From contig CAZCAC010000164.1 in the NCBI GenBank assembly GCA_964496575.1, positions 1 to 16,724 on the forward strand: a stretch of 16,724 bases of DNA, written 5' to 3'. Made by a program: the position numbers and the translations under genes. Below are positions 1 through 7,862 of the stretch, piece after piece. The notes beneath the pieces were generated by a model. The model did not search any database. It was not told the DNA's origin and saw nothing but the letters and a program-made list of their open reading frames with translations. Numbering within the stretch: position 1 is the first letter of the stretch; every line of letters starts with the position of its first letter. The DNA comes from CAZCAC01 sp964496575 (GTDB taxonomy: Bacteria; Planctomycetota; UBA1135; GCA-002686595).

Positions 1-1
1 G

Positions 2-124
2 CGAGTTGGGACCACCCGTTGGGGGCTTCTGGCGACATCAGGCGAATACGGTGGGGTTCACATGCTGGTGAATACGACGCCGGAGGACGACGACCGGTTC
101 GAGGTCTTCATCAGCAAGCACTAG
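2..124 (+). CDS. C-terminal fragment of an unidentified protein, cut by the window edge
   Basis: An open frame enters from the left edge and stops at TAG 122-124, giving 40 residues ending in DRFEVFISKH. The frame has no internal stop and uses C/G-ending codons (GAC GAC GAC CGG TTC GAG GTC TTC ATC AGC AAG CAC) like the real genes here, which supports coding. It runs towards the minus-strand gene that ends at 156, a normal convergent arrangement. Too little is left to name the family; no motif is recognisable. It could also be a chance open frame, since 40 codons is short for GC-rich DNA. Confidence 0.5.
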   Translation, partial: RVGTTRWGLLATSGEYGGVHMLVNTTPEDDDRFEVFISKH

Positions 125-150
125 CGATGCGGAGCCAGACTCCCTGTCGC
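124..150. terminator. Weak two-part hairpin between convergent genes
   Basis: GCGA (124-127) pairs with TCGC (147-150), and inside it GGAG (131-134) pairs with CTCC (140-143) around a 5-nt loop, with a symmetrical 3x3 internal bulge. It sits in the 31-nt gap between two converging stop codons, where a bidirectional terminator is expected. There is no T-tract on either side and the stems are only 4 bp, so the call rests mainly on position. Confidence 0.25.
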
Positions 151-155
151 GAATT

Positions 156-1634
156 CTACCCCGGCCACGGCCCCTCGTAGCCCGTGTCGAGGAGCTGCAT
201 GCCATGCAGGTTGGCGAAGTGACGGAAACGGGCCGCGAAGTCGCCGACGAAGAGGAGGTTGTGGTGCCCTTGCACCAGGCACGCGTCGCGGCGGTCGGTC
301 AGCTCGATCTCGACGTTCGTCGTGCAGCCGCCGACGGGCGGCATCGGATGGGAGCTCGTCACGCGGCCCGCGTACACGTCGAGGGCTGGCGATTCGCCGG
401 GGTGATAGCGGACCATGGTCACCGGATCGCCCGGCTCCCAGAAGACCTGCACCGCGCAGCTACCCTCGTTGGTATGAGCGAAGCGGCGTAGGAGGAACGA
501 ACTCGACGGGCCGTCGGGTCCGGTGAGCTTCGTCGCGCAAGTGCAGTGCGAGGCGTAGTAGTGGTTGCGCTCGGTCTCGTAGGCGGGATTGTGCTGGAAA
601 CCGGGCCGCCCGGTCAGGAGCTGGCCGAGCATCTGGGTGTACATCGCGGGGAAGTCGTTCTCGCAGGCGGCCGGCACCAGCTCGCCGTTCAGGACCGAGA
701 AGCTCATGCACGGCTTGAGCATCCCCCGTCGCAGGCAGTTCATGGTCAATCCGTCCGCCTCGTGATCGGTGAGAAGCTTCTTCAAGGCCCCGTGGGCGCG
801 CGCGGCATTCTCGAGCGCCCGAGGCGTGATACCGCGCTGTTCGCGCGCACCCCTGGTGATCTGCGCGATGAATTTACGGGCGCGATCATCGATGGTCACC
901 TTCTCGAACTCCGCCGCGTAGTGATCGAACGGAATCACGCGTACCGTGGTGCCGAGGAACTTCTCCACCCCCTCGCGAGGCTCCGGAGCCTCGGTGATGC
1001 TCAGCAGCCGGCTCTGGGCGGCTATCTTGCGCGTCTGGACCATGCGCAGTCCCCATTCGATCGCCGACAGGTCGTCGAGGGCCTGGATGAAGTAGATACC
1101 GGGGCGGCGGTACTTCGTGATCGGGCCGTGCTTCACGCCGAGCCCGACGTAGAAGATCGCGGGGAGCTCCTTCGCCTCCGCGACCTCGAGGATCCGGTCC
1201 GCGTGGGCCACGCTATTGTTGTAGAACATGACGAGGAGCACGCCGTCCGCCGGTTTCTCCTCGAGCCCGCGCGCGAAGCGTTGCGCCTCCTCGGCGGTCC
1301 CGATCGGCTCTCTCTCGAGCTGGAGAGTGAGCCCGTGCTTATGCTCCATCTCGCGTAGGGCGGCGGCGTACTGACGATGGCGGCCCTCGGCGTCGAACTC
1401 GTTGCCCGGCCAGCTCCACCATCCATCCGGATCCCCGGAGAAGGTCTTCGAGGGCGGGTAGAGGAAGGCGACGCGAATCGTCGCGCCCTTCTTCTTCGCT
1501 CGGCGAGGGGCTGGCGCTCCCAGAGCCCGCGGATCGAGCCCGCCCATCGCCATCGCTCCGAAGGTCACCCCCACTCCGGCGAGAAACTCCCGCCGGTCGG
1601 GTCCGCAGCAGTTGCCGCCCTCATGATCACACAT
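156..1634 (-). CDS. Tat-exported protein with L-fucose/L-arabinose isomerase-like C-terminal fold
   Basis: The frame is open from 2033, but ATG at 1632-1634 is the likely start: GAGGAGG lies a few bases upstream, and the longer version would overlap the preceding gene and read through a large hairpin. This gives 492 residues. Residues 13-19 are DRREFLA, a twin-arginine motif, followed by a hydrophobic Ala/Gly stretch (20-32), so export by Tat is likely. The first ten residues (MCDHEGGNCC) are unusually rich in Cys and His. The second half resembles the C-terminal part of the FucI/AraA sugar isomerase fold: PCMSFSVLNGE, then ACEND (Glu near 325), a conserved His near 363 in ASHCTC, and a VxxVRYHPGE-like strand region. 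In that family the equivalent Glu/Asp and His bind the catalytic metal. Substrate and activity are unknown; a role in extracytoplasmic sugar handling is inference. Isomerases of this fold are normally cytoplasmic, so a non-isomerase function is possible. Confidence 0.8.
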   Translation of the reverse strand: MCDHEGGNCCGPDRREFLAGVGVTFGAMAMGGLDPRALGAPAPRRAKKKGATIRVAFLYPPSKTFSGDPDGWWSWPGNEFDAEGRHRQYAAALREMEHKHGLTLQLEREPIGTAEEAQRFARGLEEKPADGVLLVMFYNNSVAHADRILEVAEAKELPAIFYVGLGVKHGPITKYRRPGIYFIQALDDLSAIEWGLRMVQTRKIAAQSRLLSITEAPEPREGVEKFLGTTVRVIPFDHYAAEFEKVTIDDRARKFIAQITRGAREQRGITPRALENAARAHGALKKLLTDHEADGLTMNCLRRGMLKPCMSFSVLNGELVPAACENDFPAMYTQMLGQLLTGRPGFQHNPAYETERNHYYASHCTCATKLTGPDGPSSSFLLRRFAHTNEGSCAVQVFWEPGDPVTMVRYHPGESPALDVYAGRVTSSHPMPPVGGCTTNVEIELTDRRDACLVQGHHNLLFVGDFAARFRHFANLHGMQLLDTGYEGPWPG

Positions 1635-1792
1635 CGCTTCCTCCTCGGCATTCGGACTCGGATTCCGCCCGCATCGTACCGTCATAGTGGTGGCGTTGTG
1701 CTGACTCCGTACCGTTCGATTCCTTGCTGCCTCGGCTTCCCGTCCACCTCGATCATGAACGCGAGACGCGGGAGCCGGCGACGTCTCGGCAT

Positions 1793-1900
1793 CGACAGCA
1801 GGGCGCCCGGGCCCCTCTCGCTCCCGCCAGGCTTCGGCCCCGATTGGCCGCCTGAACCGACGGGAGCGAAGGAGACGCCCGGGCGCCCGCTTCGCTGTCG
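1793..1900. terminator. 108-nt imperfect inverted repeat just after the choice-of-anchor L gene
   Basis: The outer stem is CGACAGC (1793-1799) with GCTGTCG (1894-1900). The main stem is GGGCGCCCGGGC (1801-1812) with GCCCGGGCGCCC (1877-1888), continued after a small bulge by TCGCTCCCG (1818-1826) with CGGGAGCGA (1861-1869). The tip contains CAGGC/GCCTG (1828-1832, 1850-1854) and GGCC/GGCC (1836-1839, 1846-1849). It begins 9 nt after the TAA stop of the minus-strand gene, so a transcription terminator or mRNA 3'-end stabiliser is the simplest reading. No T-tract follows on either strand, so it would not be a textbook intrinsic terminator. A second small hairpin, CGAGACG/CGTCTCG (1762-1768, 1782-1788), follows it. 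The rest of the 274-nt spacer (1635-1908) shows no convincing promoter for the downstream gene. Confidence 0.55.
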
Positions 1901-1908
1901 GTCGTCGA

Positions 1909-3639
1909 TTACGGGGTGAAAGAGACCTGGTACCCGTTCGACAGGTTGAAGCCGTGACCACAGGGGCCGGCGTTGTCGCGGAAGTAGGCCTGGAAACGCC
2001 AGAGATCACCGGCGACGATCGTTCCCGAGGCACCGAAGTTCACCGAGTGCGCGACGATCCCCGGGCCCTGGGTGATGACGCCCGCCGCACCCGCGTTCTG
2101 GACGGGGAAGCGGAAGTACCCGACGGTGGGCGGGCCCGGCTTGACCGCTCGAAGGCCGTCGCCGAACGCCACGCAGTCCACGTTCGGTCCCATGTAGAAC
2201 AGGGAGAACATGAAGGGAGGAGCATTGCTGACCGTCAGGATGAGGTCGTCCGCCGTCACACTCGACGTGCCCGTCGACATCAGGAGAGCCCCATCACCGG
2301 TGGAAGTCGCACAGCCCCCGGAGGCCGAGTTGTTCCCGCAGGGGCAGCCGGTGCCCATGCAGAAGGGTGTGCCGGCCTCGACGAACAGGGTGACCACGCA
2401 GTCGGTCGTTCGATCGAGCTGGTCGGTCGCGGTCAGGGTGACCGTGTGGTATCCGGTGTCGTTGGGACCGGGGGTCCAGGCGAACGAGGTGAGTGCAGGC
2501 TGTCCCGTGACCGGTAGGGCCGGGGTGAACACGGCGCCGGTGGGGACTCCCGTCGCGGTCACCGTGCCCTCTTGACCTTCCAGGCCGTTGGTCGCCAGCG
2601 CGTTCACGTCGAAGGTCATCTCGTTTCCGATCACGCCGGTCAGGGTCTGGTCGCAGGGCGTGGGCGGGTCGAAGACCGGATCCCCCGGAGGAAGCTCGCA
2701 GCTCAGGCTGCTGCCGCGGATGAAGACGTCGGAGTCGTAGACCTCGTCTCCGGCGTCGGCGATGGCGAGCTTGATGTGGTTGACGCCCGGCACGATCGTG
2801 CCCTGGGCGGTGAAGACCGTGGTCAACCCATCGAGCTCGGTGGCGACGGGACCCGTGCACGGATGGCTTCCACCCGGCAAGTCGCTGCAGTCGTTGTTGA
2901 TGAACAACCCACAGTTGTTACCGCCGCCGGGGGGATCGTAGGGATCCCCGCAGTTCACGTTGTCGATCGAGACCGGCAACGAGCTCGAGGGAATGAGCGC
3001 GATGTTCTCGCCGTTCAGGAAGAACGCGAAGACGTCGTTGTAGCTGGAGAAGACGTACTCGTTGTACTCCTCCGAGGCGAAGACGAACTGGAACGATACG
3101 TCAGGGTTGGCGGGATTGACGCACTCGAAATCGAACTCGAGGATGGTGGCGTCGAACGTGGTGAAACCGGGAATCAGGTCGTCGAGGTCCGGGTCACCCG
3201 GCATTCCGTTGTCCGTGCTCGTGGTGTCGAGCAGGTTGTCCGGGCCCGCGATCGAAGCGATGTTGCCGGTGCTCAGGACGATCCCCTCCTCGAAGCCGAT
3301 GATGCCGGTACCTCCGCTGAAGGTTCCGGCGGCGATGGGGGCGCCCTGGAAGTTGATGTGGCTGATCATGACCTGATCTCCGATCAAGGCCCGGATCAGG
3401 TCCGAGGGGACCAGCGAGTTCAGGTCGACGGTGGGCAAGGTGGTCGGAGCCGGTTGCTCGACCCAGTTGCTGCCTCCCGGGGGCAGTCCCAGGCGATCAT
3501 CGTCCGGCCTCGGTGTACCGAACGCCACCGTGCCGACGAGCAAGGCACCGAGGAGGAGTGTCGCTCCCCCCGTGGCATGAGTGAAAGTGAGACGAACACG
3601 ACGCTCCCGCCGGTTCGGTCGTTCCGTTTTCGCGGACAT
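1909..3639 (-). CDS. Choice-of-anchor L domain surface protein with shared C-terminal tail domain
   Basis: 576 residues starting at ATG 3637-3639, with GGGAGGA about 6 nt upstream. The N-terminus is an Arg-rich segment (residues 7-16) and then a hydrophobic helix (about 24-41), a signal peptide or anchor. Residues about 75-310 match the choice-of-anchor L domain: a GGTGIIGFEEGIVLSTG block, a GDPDLDDLIPG block, then FVFASEEYNEYVFSSYNDV and a late DAGDEVYDSDVFI. Residues about 320-420 look like an Ig-like (He_PIG type) domain. Residues 423-576 are a Cys-containing C-terminal domain (CPCGNNS ... FGDGLR ... CGHGFNLSNGYQVSFTP) that is also found at the end of the SBBP-repeat protein at 7863-10700. 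Choice-of-anchor domains are known for appearing with different C-terminal sorting signals, so this tail may be the sorting or anchoring part here. Location outside the cytoplasm is well supported; the ligand and role are unknown. Confidence 0.88.
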   Translation of the reverse strand: MSAKTERPNRRERRVRLTFTHATGGATLLLGALLVGTVAFGTPRPDDDRLGLPPGGSNWVEQPAPTTLPTVDLNSLVPSDLIRALIGDQVMISHINFQGAPIAAGTFSGGTGIIGFEEGIVLSTGNIASIAGPDNLLDTTSTDNGMPGDPDLDDLIPGFTTFDATILEFDFECVNPANPDVSFQFVFASEEYNEYVFSSYNDVFAFFLNGENIALIPSSSLPVSIDNVNCGDPYDPPGGGNNCGLFINNDCSDLPGGSHPCTGPVATELDGLTTVFTAQGTIVPGVNHIKLAIADAGDEVYDSDVFIRGSSLSCELPPGDPVFDPPTPCDQTLTGVIGNEMTFDVNALATNGLEGQEGTVTATGVPTGAVFTPALPVTGQPALTSFAWTPGPNDTGYHTVTLTATDQLDRTTDCVVTLFVEAGTPFCMGTGCPCGNNSASGGCATSTGDGALLMSTGTSSVTADDLILTVSNAPPFMFSLFYMGPNVDCVAFGDGLRAVKPGPPTVGYFRFPVQNAGAAGVITQGPGIVAHSVNFGASGTIVAGDLWRFQAYFRDNAGPCGHGFNLSNGYQVSFTP

Positions 3640-3723
3640 CAGAGTCCTCCCTTCTGCGGTTCTTGGATTTCGGAACTGGCGTGAACCCCGTGATTCGGGC
3701 TCGGGGTCCAGATGCCGAAGACG

Positions 3724-3752
3724 AGTTGAGGGAACCGGTCAGGGTGTGTCAA
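3724..3752 (-). promoter_or_regulatory. Candidate sigma70-type promoter for the choice-of-anchor L gene
   Basis: Read on the minus strand, 3752-3747 is a perfect TTGACA -35 box. After 17 nt, 3729-3724 reads TCAACT, a weak -10 (3 of 6 to TATAAT). It would leave a leader of about 80 nt before the ATG at 3639. The -35 match and spacing are good and the -10 is poor, so this is tentative. Confidence 0.25.
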
Positions 3753-4026
3753 GTGACCGGCGAGAAGGAGGATCCTCTCGATGGTGACCGGTGATCACCA
3801 CGCGATATCACAGCGGTAACTGTGGGCCAGGGGGACTGCAAATGGATGTCTACGCGTCTCTCACCGTGGGGAGAGTCAACCTGGGGTGAGCCCGCGCCGC
3901 GCCCGGATCGTTCCACGGCCCGAACACCTCCGGGTCCACGATCCGTGCGAGTCGGACGTAGCCGCTGGAGTGCGAAGGCGAACCGGATCGACCGGCAATT
4001 GGCGGCCAGCTGTCCACGGTGTCGGT

Positions 4027-4055
4027 TTGCCCAGCTCATGATTTGTAGTTACTAT
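4027..4055 (+). promoter_or_regulatory. Candidate promoter for the glycine-rich lipoprotein gene
   Basis: TTGCCC (4027-4032) and TACTAT (4050-4055) are separated by 17 nt, each matching 4 of 6 consensus bases. They lie in the only clearly AT-rich patch of the spacer. The resulting leader would be about 300 nt, which is long. Supported by base composition and spacing only. Confidence 0.25.
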
Positions 4056-4359
4056 CTTTTTAGCAAGTCGCCAGGGATTCACGATCGGTTGCCGGGGGCG
4101 GTCGACGATTCCATTCCATCGGGAGCCACCTTTGAATGTCCACCGATCAGGATTCCTCTCTCGAGCGGACGGAGACGCGCGAGATCAGCCGCCCGCCCGC
4201 GGAGTGAGATCGCGGTGCAGAGGCCCCTTCTGGTCCTGATCGCGGGAGAAACCGCACGCAGTCCCGGGCCAGGTTCACCGCACCCGGCGCTGGTGCGGTA
4301 ACATCAACACCGCTTGCCCACCGTCCACTCGACGTCGTGAGCAGGCCCACCCCCTCGAG

Positions 4360-7300
4360 ATGGCGGTCACGACCACACCTGTTCGCGGGACCTGGACCCG
4401 CTGGATCACGCTCTGTGCCGCGGGTCTGTCGCTTGCCGGCTGTTCCGGTTCCGGCGACTCTTCGTCGGGCGTCGTCTCGTCCGGACATTTCGCTCTCCTG
4501 ACGGTGTCGGTCACCGACGGTCAGACGTGGCAGATCAACCGGCCGATCAAGTTCACCTTCAATCACTCGGTCGATTTCGACACGGTGACCCGCAACACGA
4601 TCGTCATCCAGCCGGCAGGGGGGGTACCGGCGATGGGTGACTTCGCCCTCGACCCGAGCGACCTCGATCCCGTCGACGGGATGCCGCGCTCGGTGATCTT
4701 CCAGCCGGTCTGTCCGACGCGGAGCGATTTCTCCGACGCGGGCTTCTCGCCGGACGGTGCCTGGTACCAGATCGACGTGCCCGACCTCCATTCCGGTTCG
4801 ACCACGGTTCGGTCGCTGAGGACCGGGCAGGCACTCTCGGTCGGCGGTCGCACCCTCTCCTTCAAGACGCCGGCCTCCAGCGTGCTCGGCGAGCTCTTCC
4901 TCGATCCGGCGCTCGGCCCGCCGGCCCCTCTGCTGGAGCCCTCCAGTGACGTCTCCTGCCGCCTGGAGGTCGTCGACCCGGAAACCGGCGAGGTGCACAC
5001 CAGGGAGTTCACCCAGCGCGCCGACGGCTCGGGCTCGCTCGAAGAGGGCTACCTGGTTCCCAACAACTTCTACAGCGCCGTCGAGACCCAGGTCACCATC
5101 TACCTCGAGTTCAACCAGGCGGTCAGTCCGACGCTGGACAACATCGACGACAGCCGACTGAAGCTCGAGTACTGGACCCTGGACGGGGACTGGATCCCGC
5201 TCCCCGTCGAGCTCGAGCTGGTGGCCAACTGCACCGAGAGCGGAGCGACGGTGCGGATGGAGCCCGTGGGGATCCTGCCGCAAGAGCGCGAGCTGCGCGT
5301 GGTGGTGATGCCGCAGTTCGAGGACCTCGTCGGCGACAGGAACGTCGTTCCGCTCGATCGTTTCGCCCTGATGCAGACCGACGCCCAGCGGGATCACGCC
5401 GGGGCACCGACCCAGGCCGGGGACGAGTTCCTCGAGCGATTCGATCCCCACGACAACTCCTTCGAGGACACCTCCGCCGGGCTCGACGCACCGCGCGGCA
5501 CCTGGGGTGACGCGAGTACCGGTGCCGAGGGATTGCAGGCGACCTTCGAGTTCGACGGCACGGGCGGGGTGGGTGGCGAGTTCGACCTGAAGATCCGCAG
5601 CGGGACGGAGGTGGTCTTCGACACCACCTCGACGATGTTCATCGGCGGGCCGGACTTCTCGCCACAGTACTCGCAGCTGGCGGTGGGGGGTCGCCTCGAC
5701 GTGCGCCACCTGCTGATCGAGGAGGACGCGACCTTGCGCTGTCAGGGGCCCAACCCGGTGCGGATCTTGGCCTCGGGCAGCGTCACCATCAGGGGCTCTC
5801 TCTCGGCCGACGGCGCGAGCGCGGCTCCGGTCTATACCCTCGACACCCCGAACCAACCCGAAGCGGGTGCGGCCGGACAGTGCGGCGGCGGTGACGGAGG
5901 CACGGGGAGCTACAACACCAACCAGGTGACCCCGCGTGGGCAGAACGGCTTCGGCGCCTTCCAGGCACCCAACCTCGGCGGCGAGGGTGGGGAAGCCGGC
6001 TACAACCCCAGCGCCATCACCTACAACCGGCGCGCGGGTGGGGGCGGCGGCGGTCGCTTCGGACACGACGCCGTCCACTACGGTGACGACGGGGTGACGA
6101 TCTGCCCTGACGAGTGGATCTACGGACTGAACGCGGAGTCGGGCTTCTTCGGCTCCGAGACGGCCACCTCGTCCCAGGGGCCCCACCGCCCCTATGGCGG
6201 TCACATCGGCCCTTCGCCCTTCAACGATTCCTTCGGGACGGCCGACGACTTCCTCGGCACCAAGCGGGCCGACTTCGGTACGCCGGAGGAGGTGCTGATC
6301 ATCGGAGAGCTGCCCACACCCTGGGCGGGTGCGGGTGGTGGCGCCGGTGGGGACGCGACCCGGTCTATGACCTATCCTCCCCCCGAGTTCCTCCTGAACG
6401 CCCACGACAAGGGGGCCGGTGGCGGCGGCGGAGCCGGATCGATCACCGTCATGGCCCTGGGCGATATCGTCGTGGAGGGAGCCGGTTCGATCACCGCCAT
6501 AGGCGGTCACGGAAGTGGCGGCGAGAACAGCGCGGGCAGGGATCGCCTCGGTGGCGGCTCGGGCGGCGGCTCGGGTGGACACATCATCCTTCACGCGGGA
6601 GGGAAGATCGATCTCTCGGGGGCTCTGCGGGGTGGAGAGTCCGGCGTCACGGAAGCCGGGCAGAGGTTTCACGCGATCAACGCCCGCGGCGGCCAAGGCG
6701 GTGCCGGGGAGGACAACACCGGCGGTTCGGACGCCGGAGAGCTGCTCGTTCGCAAGGACGACGCCAAGCACCGCGGGACGGACAGCGCCTCGAACCCGCA
6801 GGACAATCCGTGGGTGCCCCTCTTGCCCGACACCTGTGTCGCCTACACCGACGACCTCCTCGGCCCGGGCCACCTGTGGGTCTCCCGCGCCGCGGGGGGG
6901 GGGACGGTGGTCCGGGTCTGGTTCAGTTCCACGTCAGCAACCTCTCCGGAGCTCCATCGGAGCACGACGTCGTCTACCCGGACGACGACATCGCCAGCCT
7001 GAGCGATCTCGTCTGGCCCGCCCCGCACGGATTCGACGAGCTCGACCGGGTCTGGGTGGATCAACTGCTCCCGAGCTTCGGACGCTTCTCCAAGACCCAG
7101 TCGAAGTGGATTCCGCTGGGCGCCGCGACGGTGGCTCCGGGGAGCTCCGAGCCCGATCCGTTGATCTTCCTCTTCGAAGGCATCGACCCGGCTACCGGTG
7201 AGATCCAGCGCAGCGAGCCGGAAGGCCTCGTCGAGGCGCTCGACCCGCTGCTCGAGCCCGCGGCCCCGATCGAGACAGCAGGCCTGCCCGAGCGGCTCTC

Positions 7301-7838
7301 CTCGACCACCGTTCGCTTCGACGCCGCCGAGCTCGCCGGTGGGAACGAGGTCTACGCGCGCAACCCGAGCCTGCTCCGCCGCTTCCGCGTCACCATCGGC
7401 GGCGAGAGCTACAGCGTGGCCTCCGCCAGCTACGAAGGGGATGGCGACCTCACCACGGGTGAGGACTTCCTCGACGTGACGCTCACCGAGTCGATCGACA
7501 CGAACGGCGAGTCGCCCACCGGGCTGGTGACCCTCGTGCCTCGCTATTTCACCATCTCCACCGACGGCGTCGCGGACTCCCTGCCTCTGTCGTCCACGAT
7601 CAAGCTCGAGTTCCAGGCGACCTCGGTGAACGTCCAGGGCGACCCAGACGAGCAGAACGTCTTCCCCGGGGTGAGCTCCTGGTCGACCGACATCGACGAG
7701 CTCACGGGGGCGCCGGGGAACACCGACTTCCGGTTCATGCGCTACCGGGTGACCTTCGACATCGCCGTGGTGGGGGAGCTGAGTACCAGTACGCCTCGGC
7801 CGGTGCTGGAGTTCTTGAGGCTTCCGTTCAGGTTCTAG
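4360..7838 (+). CDS. Lipoprotein with Ig-like and glycine-rich regions, reading frame broken at a G10 tract
   Basis: Starting at ATG 4360 the frame runs to TGA 7000-7002, but its sensible protein sequence ends near 6903. The -1 frame then continues coherently (VQFHVSNLSG onward) to TAG 7836-7838. Joined, this is about 1159 residues. No strong ribosome binding site is visible. Residues 16-28 form a lipoprotein signal ending in LSLAGC, with Cys28 as the lipidation site and Ser next, so an outer-membrane lipoprotein is plausible. Residues about 44-170 and 240-341 look like SbsA-type Ig-like (Big_5) domains. Residues about 500-787 are glycine-rich, with GGGGGG and GGSGGG runs alternating with short hydrophobic strands such as GSITVMALGDIVVEGAG, like a beta-solenoid. 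The part after the frame break has no recognised domain and ends in Phe. The frame break may be a sequencing error, a switchable repeat or programmed slippage. Its function is unknown; a cell-surface structural or adhesive role is inference. Confidence 0.75.
6894..6903 (+). repeat. Run of ten G at the frame break
   Basis: Ten consecutive G follow GCGCCGC inside the lipoprotein gene. Upstream of the run the coherent frame uses codons beginning at 4360+3n; downstream it uses codons one base earlier. Adding one G, removing two, or a -1 ribosomal slip would each restore a single continuous protein. No other homopolymer in this window that I noticed is as long; the seven-G run near 4618-4624 lies in frame. 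Confidence 0.9.
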
Positions 7839-7862
7839 GTAATCCGTCCTGACTCAGTGACT

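Larger units (their letters stand above)
3640..4359. other. 720-nt divergent intergenic region
   Basis: No credible gene is seen. The open frames here (for example 3822-4301 +) have Arg/Pro/Ser-rich translations without any recognisable domain and lack a ribosome binding site. The region holds candidate promoters for both flanking genes and an AT-rich patch around 4036-4062 that stands out from the GC-rich surroundings. It also has a few short palindromes: GAGGATCCTC (3768-3777), GGTGATCACC (3790-3799) and a repeated GTGACCGG (3753-3760, 3784-3791). These could be operator-like but are short enough to be chance. Confidence 0.6.

Noticed and set aside
1635..2033. N-terminal extension of the Tat-exported protein to 2033
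   Set aside because: It would overlap the preceding gene by 125 nt, read through the 108-nt inverted repeat, and hide the Tat signal 133 residues inside; the internal ATG at 1634 has a good ribosome binding site.
3822..4301. 159-residue open frame in the divergent spacer
   Set aside because: Arg/Pro/Ser-rich translation, no ribosome binding site, no domain; it crosses the AT-rich promoter-like patch.
4147..6873. 908-residue minus-strand open frame opposite the lipoprotein gene
   Set aside because: Translation is rich in Arg, Val, Gly, Asp and His with no domain, as expected for the antisense of a GC-rich gene. The plus strand has a lipoprotein signal and recognisable domains.
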